DNA of 15,252 nucleotides from JBBSJV01 sp038256935 (GTDB lineage Bacteria > Patescibacteriota > JACMRA01): assembly GCA_038256935.1 (NCBI GenBank), contig JBBSJV010000027.1, forward strand, positions 1-15,252, read 5' to 3'. Under the pieces are notes generated by a model that saw nothing but the letters and a program-made list of their open reading frames with translations, was not told where the DNA came from and searched no databases. Below are positions 1-6,465 of the stretch, in pieces. Made by a program: the position numbers and the translations under genes. Position 1 is the first letter of the stretch; each line of letters opens with the position of its first letter.

Positions 1-11
1 GAGGCATACCC

Positions 12-1508
12 CTACATTTTATTTAATCTCCCCTGTATCAACATATTCATTCTTGGGTTGGTTTTGAAATATTCTTGGTGCTTTAATAGAAACTGCCAGA
101 ATTTATCGGTCCATATTTTTTCCCATATTTTAGAATCAGGATAGTCTGACATTTTTTTGAGGTAATTTCCACCTGCCACATACGGTTTGGTAGCAAAGAT
201 TCCACCATCAGCAAAAAGCCCCATACCGATTACATTTGGCACCATTACCCAATCATAGGCATCTACAAACATACATTTAAACCAATCTAAACATTCAACT
301 GGATCATATTCATTAAGTAGCATCCAATTACTCAATACCATTAGTCTTTCGATATGGTGAGACCAGCTATAATCGTTTATTTTATCTAAAACTTGGCCGA
401 GGGGGTAATTGTCATTAAGCTCGGCATCATTAGTCTCAAGTTTCCAAAAGTAGCTTGGAAGTGGGTTTTTGGCTGCAAAGAAATTATAACCATTTAGATC
501 TTCATTATACTCGTTATCATACATCATTTTGATCCATTCTCTCCAACCAATAATTTGGCGTATAAACCCTTCTATCGAATTTATAAGTTCGGGTAATTGC
601 TCATTAGTGTTGGGTTCAAAAATAGAAAAACTGTGCTTGCTTTGCAGATAATATTCCAGTTCTTTGAGAATTTGATCTGGAGTTATCAGGCCGTTATTTA
701 AAAGCGGAGACAGAGCAGAGTGAAAGACTATTTCAGACCTATTTGTCAGAGCATCTTCGTAGTCACCAAAAAGAGCCAGTCTGGTTTGTAAAAATTCACC
801 TAACCATTGCTTTGCTTGTACATGGTTTGTAGGAAGCCAGCTAGTTTCAGGTAGGTTTCCAACATTATCTGGAAAAAACTTGTTTATCGAATTACAAACC
901 TCAATGTATTCTGGGCTTGAATAACTTTGATTTGGATTTGATGGCTGGATTGTTTTTGGTAATTTCTTGCGATTTTGCTCATCAAATGACCATTGCCCAG
1001 CTACCGGTAAATTGTCTTTTGTAACTAAGATATTCAACCGCTTTCGCTGATAAATATAAAAATCATTCATCAAAGTCCGTTTTGGTTTGTGGTTTTGATA
1101 ATAATCTTTTTGATCTGAGTTTGATAGCAAAAACTTGGGCGAGGGTAAGGTTTCAATCTTTAAATCTAAGCCTTGAAGTATACTATCAATCTTACTTGCA
1201 AAGGGTTTATCATCGATTTCAAAATGGCAAACAGTGTCATAGTCTGAAGATAGCTTTTTCAAAACTTCTGGAAATTCTTGTTTTTGATCTAAATCAAAGT
1301 AATGGATTTTAGAGTTAGAATAATTATTTTTGAGATGGTTTTTGTATTGGCGAAGGCAGGTTAGAATAAAGGTAAGTTTGTATTTATGGTAGGGTAATCT
1401 GTTACATAATTCAAAGCTCTCAAGCATTACAAAATCTACCTCACCATTATTTTCAAAAGGAATTTCAGAGTAAAGTTGATCTGCTAAAATTAGCATTAAT
1501 TTGGGCAT
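12..1508 (-). CDS. Cryptochrome/photolyase family protein, bacterial (6-4)/DPRP type, Fe-S cysteines missing
   Basis: The 498-residue protein matches the DPRP/PhrB-like photolyase family, flavoproteins that repair UV photoproducts with blue light. An N-terminal Rossmann-like half (about 1-130) starts with LMLILADQL. Family motifs follow in order: GQWSFDEQNR (171-180), GFIRQIIGWREW (314-325), HHIERLMV (384-391, the active-site histidine region), PNVIGMGLFADGG (424-436) and TKPYVAGGNYLKKMSDY (440-456), then NPRM (484-487) near the end. Known members carry a 4Fe-4S cluster on four cysteines, one before the HHI motif and three after SDY. Here those places read LETNDAEL (357-364) and SDYPDSKIW (454-462), without cysteine. 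ATG start, TAG stop. It lies 6 bases downstream of the NUDIX-mutase gene, so the two are probably co-transcribed. The family is secure; repair versus cryptochrome-like signalling is not. Confidence 0.9.
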   Translation of the reverse strand: MPKLMLILADQLYSEIPFENNGEVDFVMLESFELCNRLPYHKYKLTFILTCLRQYKNHLKNNYSNSKIHYFDLDQKQEFPEVLKKLSSDYDTVCHFEIDDKPFASKIDSILQGLDLKIETLPSPKFLLSNSDQKDYYQNHKPKRTLMNDFYIYQRKRLNILVTKDNLPVAGQWSFDEQNRKKLPKTIQPSNPNQSYSSPEYIEVCNSINKFFPDNVGNLPETSWLPTNHVQAKQWLGEFLQTRLALFGDYEDALTNRSEIVFHSALSPLLNNGLITPDQILKELEYYLQSKHSFSIFEPNTNEQLPELINSIEGFIRQIIGWREWIKMMYDNEYNEDLNGYNFFAAKNPLPSYFWKLETNDAELNDNYPLGQVLDKINDYSWSHHIERLMVLSNWMLLNEYDPVECLDWFKCMFVDAYDWVMVPNVIGMGLFADGGIFATKPYVAGGNYLKKMSDYPDSKIWEKIWTDKFWQFLLKHQEYFKTNPRMNMLIQGRLNKM

Positions 1509-1514
1509 TGGTAA

Positions 1515-2312
1515 CTATTTTTGTAAATCTTTACTCTGACCGTGAATGAGATTGTAGATTTGTTCAACTATAGCAAAATCGATCCCATGAGTAGTGGATA
1601 ATTCTTGCAACTGCTGTAGTTTTTGGTTCCATCTTTGAGGTTGATTGATCTGCAAGTTTTGAGTTTTCTTTAACTTTCCGACTCGACTGCTGATCCTATT
1701 TCTAAGGGCTAACTGATCAATGATATCGGTGTCTACCTTGTCAATTTGTAATCTTAGTTCTTCAAGGCTTGAATCATTTGGTACTAAGGCCTTTTCTTTT
1801 AGATACTTTCGCATCGGAAAAATCGCATCAACTAGTGCCATATTATCAAGAGGCACAGTGTCTGCTTCAAACCATTGGAGCCCTGCTACATCATCACTAG
1901 CAACGATATTTTTAACCTCAAGATCAGTTAGGTAAAGCTCAAAAATATAGGCTACTGTATAATACATCCAGTTTTTGTACTGGTAGTAGCTATGCTTGGA
2001 GGTGAAATATTTGAGTCTTTTTGGGTCAATATCAAGGCTTATTTCTTCCTTTATTTCTCTGATCATTGCTTCTTCTGCTTCTTCTTCTGGGTCGATAAAA
2101 CCGCCTACTAAGTCATTGGTACCTTTGTGCGGGTCTTTAGCTCTTAGACTTAATCCAATTTGTCCTTGGTTATTTCTAAGGATTACACAGGCACAAGGTT
2201 TTGGACTCAGATATTGTTCGTAGTCACAGTTTTTGCAAAGAAAATGATGCTTGAAATCTTCATAAATAGTGTCACTTCCACAAAGCGGGCAAAAATTAAA
2301 CTCTTTGGCCAT
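1515..2312 (-). CDS. Zinc ribbon - NUDIX hydrolase - AroQ-type chorismate mutase-like fusion protein
   Basis: Three modules are visible in 265 residues. Residues 8-29 form a zinc ribbon (C8-x2-C11, C26-x2-C29) with the spacing seen in NudC-type enzymes. Residues 40-170 are a NUDIX domain; its box runs from G71 through E77 and REIKEE (85-90), with serine at 92 where glycine is usual. The NudC motif SQPWPFPxS is absent, so NADH need not be the substrate. Residues 181-265 align without gaps to E. coli AroQ mutase (my recall of that sequence): R187, R204, K215, R227, S260 and Q264 match catalytic or binding residues, but the D48 and E52 equivalents are Q224 and W228. The N-terminal part probably hydrolyses a nucleoside diphosphate-linked compound; the C-terminal part may convert or only sense a chorismate-like ligand. 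First gene of the operon with the photolyase. Confidence 0.85.
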   Translation of the reverse strand: MAKEFNFCPLCGSDTIYEDFKHHFLCKNCDYEQYLSPKPCACVILRNNQGQIGLSLRAKDPHKGTNDLVGGFIDPEEEAEEAMIREIKEEISLDIDPKRLKYFTSKHSYYQYKNWMYYTVAYIFELYLTDLEVKNIVASDDVAGLQWFEADTVPLDNMALVDAIFPMRKYLKEKALVPNDSSLEELRLQIDKVDTDIIDQLALRNRISSRVGKLKKTQNLQINQPQRWNQKLQQLQELSTTHGIDFAIVEQIYNLIHGQSKDLQK

Positions 2313-2320
2313 AATACTCT

Positions 2321-2349
2321 ATTGAACTTGTCACTATAGTTGTTGTCAA
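2321..2349 (-). promoter_or_regulatory. Candidate sigma-70 promoter of the NUDIX-mutase/photolyase operon
   Basis: Read on the minus strand, a perfect TTGACA (2344-2349) is followed by a 17-base spacer and TTCAAT (2321-2326, 4 of 6 consensus bases). The ATG at 2312 comes 8 bases after the -10 box, so the transcript would be nearly leaderless. The -35 box overlaps the candidate -35 of the divergent peptidase gene. The -10 box is weak, hence the low confidence. Confidence 0.35.
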
Positions 2350-2372
2350 AGTTTACAAAAACTGTTTTAAAT
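2343..2372 (+). promoter_or_regulatory. Candidate promoter of the M61 peptidase gene
   Basis: TTGTCA (2343-2348), an 18-base spacer and TTAAAT (2367-2372) resemble a sigma-70 promoter (5 of 6 and 4 of 6 consensus bases). The predicted leader before ATG 2391 would be roughly a dozen bases, without a Shine-Dalgarno site. AT-rich sequence gives such matches easily by chance. Confidence 0.25.
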
Positions 2373-2390
2373 TCTTTGCTTAATATCAAT

Positions 2391-4160
2391 ATGATCAGAT
2401 ACATTGTAGGCAGTCAAAAGCCATACTCACGTTTTTTAAATATCACAATTGAAATCAGTAACCTCAGTGAAAGTGTACTGGATCTTAGGCTTCCAATCTG
2501 GAGACCTGGAAAGTACGCTCGCCAAAACTTTGCAGAAAAAGTGAGGGGTTTTAAAGTCACAAATACCGATGGAAATACTTTAAATTGGACTAAAAGTGGT
2601 AGTCATATCTGGCAAATAAATACTCATAAATCAGATCTTATTAAGGTTGAATATGAGTATTATAGCGATACAATGGATGCTGGAAATGGGTGCTCAGTTG
2701 ATAGCAATAAACTGTATATCAACCCTGGAACTTGTCTGATGTATGTCAAAGAAAGAATTGAAGGCGCTGCTCAAATCATGCTTTATACCACTAAAGATTT
2801 AACTGTTGCAACTACTTTAGAAGAACTTGATGAAACTGAATTCACAACTCAAACTATAAAATCAACAGAGTATAAAAAATATACAAAATATTATTATAAA
2901 GCCTCAAATTATCACCAAATTGTCGATACTCCTATTTTGGCCTCAAACAATATGCTTCATCTAGATAGTGAAATAGAAGGAGTGAAATTTAACTTCTGGT
3001 TTGAAGGGAATATTAATCTACCACAAGAAAGGTTTTTGCAAGACATGACAAAAATTATCACAACTAGCATGGATTTGTTTGGAAATTTCCCGCAAAGTAG
3101 GTATGATTTTATTTATCCTGTAGTGGATAAACCAATGATGCATGGCGTTGAACATACTAAATCTACAGTTATTGTAATGGGGCCAGGTGAACAAATCTAT
3201 AGCCATATAGAAGATGAAACTAAAATGAGTTTGATTCACAGGTATTTTTTAACGACTACAGTTCACGAGCTTTTCCATGCTTGGAATGTTAAAAAGTTCT
3301 TACCTCAAGAATATATAGACCTGCAATATGAAGAAGAAATATTATCAAGTATGCACTGGATGAGTGAAGGACTAACTAATTATTACGAAAATAAGTTGAG
3401 CCGCCTTTCAGGGTTGTTTAAGGAAGAGGAAATACTAAAAATTCAAGCTGAGGAGATACAAAATTATTTACACAACATGGACATAATTCCAATGAGCGTA
3501 AGTATGAGTAGTTTGGAAAGTTGGGTTGATGGTTATGATAGAGATAAAACCCCTTTTAGAACTCCTAATTTTTATACAAAAGGCGGGCTTATCTTTTGGA
3601 TTTTAGACCTCATGATCGAGCATAGGACTAACAAACAAAAGTCCTTGGATGATTTTGTCAGGTATCTAGATCAGAATTTTGATACTACTAAAGGGTATAG
3701 TGAAAATGATATTATAGAAGCTCTAAATATTTCTACAGGTCTTGATCTTGGAGGTGAAGTCAAAAATTTAGTTCATAGTTGCGAGTCTATTATTCCTCAG
3801 CTAAAAGGACAGTTGAGCCTTGATAAAATAGAGCTAAAATTAGAGCAAAATCTTGATAAATCACAGTCGTTATTAGGGCTTAAACACAAAAACAATGAAG
3901 TGGTGGCAGTTTATCCAGAAAGCCCAAGCCACAAAGCTGAAATTTTTATTAAAGATAAGCTTGTTGCAATCAATGGGGTGACAATTGAAGGACAATCAAG
4001 CTTAAATGATTTAATTAACAATGCAATGAGACAAGAAAAGTTTACAATTACGGTTTTGAGATCAAATAGTCTTATTGAAAAAAATATCAAAGTCAAAGAT
4101 ATTAATCCAGAAAATCAGTACTTTAAATTAGTGAAACTAGAAAAATCTGAAGACATTTAA
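2391..4160 (+). CDS. M61 family (glycyl aminopeptidase-like) metallopeptidase with C-terminal PDZ domain
   Basis: Numbered from ATG 2391 (589 residues). The N-terminal beta domain carries LPIWRPGKYARQNFAE (34-49), matching the family's 'lP.W.PGsY' signature. HGVEHTKST (251-259) corresponds to the substrate-anchoring segment before the catalytic site. The zinc site is HELFH (292-296), with the third ligand in SEGLTNYYE (325-333). A PDZ domain follows at about 494-568 (V.AVYPESPS.KA, I.DKLVAINGV). M61 enzymes remove N-terminal residues from peptides; the substrate here is unknown. There is no signal peptide, so it should act in the cytosol. An in-frame TTG at 2340 would add 17 residues without family resemblance, and family members begin near the start chosen here. 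The stop shares four bases with the convergent FemX gene. Confidence 0.9.
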   Translation: MIRYIVGSQKPYSRFLNITIEISNLSESVLDLRLPIWRPGKYARQNFAEKVRGFKVTNTDGNTLNWTKSGSHIWQINTHKSDLIKVEYEYYSDTMDAGNGCSVDSNKLYINPGTCLMYVKERIEGAAQIMLYTTKDLTVATTLEELDETEFTTQTIKSTEYKKYTKYYYKASNYHQIVDTPILASNNMLHLDSEIEGVKFNFWFEGNINLPQERFLQDMTKIITTSMDLFGNFPQSRYDFIYPVVDKPMMHGVEHTKSTVIVMGPGEQIYSHIEDETKMSLIHRYFLTTTVHELFHAWNVKKFLPQEYIDLQYEEEILSSMHWMSEGLTNYYENKLSRLSGLFKEEEILKIQAEEIQNYLHNMDIIPMSVSMSSLESWVDGYDRDKTPFRTPNFYTKGGLIFWILDLMIEHRTNKQKSLDDFVRYLDQNFDTTKGYSENDIIEALNISTGLDLGGEVKNLVHSCESIIPQLKGQLSLDKIELKLEQNLDKSQSLLGLKHKNNEVVAVYPESPSHKAEIFIKDKLVAINGVTIEGQSSLNDLINNAMRQEKFTITVLRSNSLIEKNIKVKDINPENQYFKLVKLEKSEDI

Positions 4161-5176
4161 TGATTTCCTTTCAACCAAGACCTTAAAGCCAAAAGTGGTG
4201 TAATCAAATTATAAATAGCAGGTTTGATTTTGAAATCATAAGCTCCATAAAATTCGCGTATACTGCCTTTGTAGCCTTCTTTGAACTTACCAAAACCAAG
4301 GGTAGGGTTGTAACCACCTAGATCGTAATATTTTAAATCAGCTTGAGCAGCTAAGCTCGTTGCTACAAGATGAGCTAGATATTGTCCCTGATGAGAAAAT
4401 GAATAGTCACTGTTGCCTCCGTATAAATAAGTCAAAGTATCCTCACTAACAATTCCCATCCAAACACACTCTGGCTGATTAGTTTCAGTTGATCTAAGGA
4501 TAATAGTGTGGCACCAATCTTTATCAAATAGTTTTTGTAAATATTCTTTTGGCTGAATTGCAAAGTTTTGCCTGTCTTTAGTTTGATTGTATATCTTATA
4601 AAAGTCTTCAAAATCGTTCTTTGTTTTAGCTGTTGAAATTGTCCATGGCTGCACTAAAGATTTTTTGGTATATCTGCGCACAGTTTGATTGGTTTGAGAC
4701 CAAAATTCAGTGTTTTGCTGGTAGAAATCTTGAAGCTCTTGCAAACTCAAAACTTCACTCTGAGGATTGTTAATTGACACCAAATCCAAAGTCATGGTTT
4801 GTAAGAACTGGATAGATTTGTAGGATTTTTGGAAACTAAAATGAAACAGAAAATTAGATTCTAAATGGCTTTGAGAAGTAGCTAGATTACTTATTAATCT
4901 ATCATCAAAATCCAGTTTTAAAAAAACTATTTTAGGGTCTCTTTTTAGATCTTTTAAGACTGATTTAAGGCGTTTATTCAGGATATTTAAATTATTTGCC
5001 CGAGAATAAAACCTTGGTATGTAAGCCAACTTAAAACCCATAGTCCACGGATATATGTAGATTAAAATTTCCTCACCATCTTCTGTTTTAAAGCTTTCCA
5101 AAGAGTGGCCAGACTTGCTAGACTCTAGCCAAAAATCGGCCCATTTTCTCTCTTGCAAAAAGTACTTAGGATACAT
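4157..5176 (-). CDS. FemABX-type peptidoglycan stem-peptide aminoacyltransferase (first copy)
   Basis: This 339-residue protein has the FemABX fold signatures: a start region with FLQERKWADFW, a middle RRYTKKS segment, and a C-terminal YDLGGYNPTLGFGKFKEGY stretch (about 283-302), matching the family's 'yD..G......giy.FK.gfgg' end. Such enzymes use aminoacyl-tRNA to add an amino acid to the stem peptide of lipid II or its precursor, at the inner face of the membrane. The length resembles FemX/MurM-like forms without the FemA coiled-coil insertion. I chose ATG 5176 because TTTACA, 17 bases and TAAAAT end 7 bases before it. An in-frame GTG at 5197 would add 7 residues but lies inside that promoter. 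It is divergent from a second FemX gene and overlaps the peptidase stop (TTAA, 4157-4160). The amino acid added cannot be read from sequence. Confidence 0.85.
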   Translation of the reverse strand: MYPKYFLQERKWADFWLESSKSGHSLESFKTEDGEEILIYIYPWTMGFKLAYIPRFYSRANNLNILNKRLKSVLKDLKRDPKIVFLKLDFDDRLISNLATSQSHLESNFLFHFSFQKSYKSIQFLQTMTLDLVSINNPQSEVLSLQELQDFYQQNTEFWSQTNQTVRRYTKKSLVQPWTISTAKTKNDFEDFYKIYNQTKDRQNFAIQPKEYLQKLFDKDWCHTIILRSTETNQPECVWMGIVSEDTLTYLYGGNSDYSFSHQGQYLAHLVATSLAAQADLKYYDLGGYNPTLGFGKFKEGYKGSIREFYGAYDFKIKPAIYNLITPLLALRSWLKGNH

Positions 5177-5183
5177 TAAAGAT

Positions 5184-5212
5184 ATTTTAACCCGCACTCA
5201 TGTTCTTGTAAA
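5184..5212 (-). promoter_or_regulatory. Candidate promoter of the first FemX gene, probably leaderless
   Basis: On the minus strand TTTACA (plus coordinates 5207-5212) and TAAAAT (5184-5189) are separated by exactly 17 bases; each matches 5 of 6 consensus positions. ATG 5176 begins 7 bases after the -10 box, so transcription would start at or next to the start codon. This is the best-formed promoter candidate in the window. Confidence 0.5.
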
Positions 5213-5251
5213 GATTGACATATCCCTAGTTGTAATGAAATCTATAGAAAA

Positions 5252-6463
5252 ATGACTAATCTAAAAGCTAAGATCTTAGATACCAAAGATAAAATAATCT
5301 GGGATAGATTTGTAGATAGTTCTCCTTGGGGGGATATTTTGCAGACTTGGGAGTGGGGGGAGCTAAAAAAACTAGAAAAATGGAGACCTGTTAGAGTAGC
5401 TATCATCGAAGATGGAAAATTAATCATGGCTGTACAAATCCTACTAAAATCTGCTTCTGTACTTGGAAATTATGCTTATATACCCCATGGTCCTGTGTTT
5501 TTGGATAAAGATGATTTAGAAAAAGCTTTGCCAGTTTTTATCGAATACCTACATGTCCTAAATAAAACTTATAATTTTGCAAGTGTTGAGATAGAACCAA
5601 AGCTTGGAAACCTTTTACAATTAAATGGGGAGCTGGAAAAACAACCAAACATTAGTAACACTTACCTACGCCATGATATTATAAAGATTTTTTTGGATGC
5701 TGGATTTATTCAAACTGGTCGAAATGTTCAGCCTGAGTACAAACTACTTTATGATCTCGATCAAGACCTTGATGATCTAATATTACTAGCTAAGAAAAAT
5801 ACTCGCTACAATGTCAGACTAGCTGAGAAAAAGGGTGTGATTGTAAAGGAATATTTTTACGAAGATGAGATTTTTGAAGAGAAGATCAATATTTTTTACG
5901 AGCTTATTAAAGAAACCCAAAAGCGGGCAAAAGGCTATCCAGCAAGAAGCCAGAGTTACTACAAATCTCTGTTTGAATTATTTGCAGGTACTAAAAGTAT
6001 TGTTCTCACTGAAGCCAGTTTCCAAGGTGATGTGATTGCTATGAATATTTCTCTGCGAACAAGCAGCTGGTCATCATCTTTTTATGCTGGGTCAAACAGG
6101 CTTCACCCAAATTTAAAAGCCATGTATCTACTGAGATGGAAATCTATAGAAAGCGCGAAAAATTTTGGGTCTAAACTGTATGATTTTTGGGGTTTTGTGC
6201 CAAATTCAACCCAGCATCAAGGGTATTCAGATCAAAAATTAAGCTTTGGTGGAACTCAAATATCTACCTACGGAGTACTTAGTTTCCCCCTTAATCCTGT
6301 CAAATATTGGCTTTGGGATGAAGGTATCAAAACTCGTACCGACTTTGCCATTAAATCCAGAGAATGGACTTGGAAAGCAAAAGTGTTTGTCAAAGAAAAT
6401 TCAGCCAAGATCAAAAAATTGGTGCAGGAAAAAATGCCTTCAAAATCTGTTAAAAAAGACTAA
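5252..6463 (+). CDS. FemABX-type peptidoglycan stem-peptide aminoacyltransferase (second copy)
   Basis: This 403-residue protein is a clear FemABX member: LQTWEWGELKKLEKWRPVRV (30-49), YAYIPHGPVF (74-83), KKNTRYNVRLAEKKGV (181-196), ETQKRAKGYPAR..SYY (221-237), YAGSN (278-282) and LYDFWGF (309-315) followed by GYSDQKLSFGG (324-334). It shares the fold but little direct identity with the divergent first copy, so they probably differ in acceptor position or amino acid, as MurM/MurN or FemA/FemB do. Residues 340-403 form an amphipathic, lysine-rich tail (ending KSVKKD) that could lie on the inner membrane face; this is inference. ATG 5252 has no Shine-Dalgarno. A perfect TTGACA lies at 5215-5220, but no good -10 box sits at normal spacing. 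MurJ starts 2 bases after the stop, so the two are translationally linked. Confidence 0.9.
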   Translation: MTNLKAKILDTKDKIIWDRFVDSSPWGDILQTWEWGELKKLEKWRPVRVAIIEDGKLIMAVQILLKSASVLGNYAYIPHGPVFLDKDDLEKALPVFIEYLHVLNKTYNFASVEIEPKLGNLLQLNGELEKQPNISNTYLRHDIIKIFLDAGFIQTGRNVQPEYKLLYDLDQDLDDLILLAKKNTRYNVRLAEKKGVIVKEYFYEDEIFEEKINIFYELIKETQKRAKGYPARSQSYYKSLFELFAGTKSIVLTEASFQGDVIAMNISLRTSSWSSSFYAGSNRLHPNLKAMYLLRWKSIESAKNFGSKLYDFWGFVPNSTQHQGYSDQKLSFGGTQISTYGVLSFPLNPVKYWLWDEGIKTRTDFAIKSREWTWKAKVFVKENSAKIKKLVQEKMPSKSVKKD

Positions 6464-6465
6464 TT

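Noticed and set aside
1..11. GCATACC at both window ends as a sign of a circular contig
   Set aside because: Only 7 bases match, which is too short to mean anything.
1082..1312. Plus-strand open frame inside the photolyase gene
   Set aside because: Shadow of a conserved gene on the other strand with no recognisable motif.
2340..2390. TTG start for the M61 peptidase adding 17 residues
   Set aside because: The added residues do not resemble the family, the ATG at 2391 begins where M61 proteins normally begin, and the extra part overlaps the candidate promoter.
5177..5197. GTG start for the first FemX
   Set aside because: It lies within the spacer of the best promoter candidate, and the family resemblance begins after ATG 5176. 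It cannot be fully excluded.
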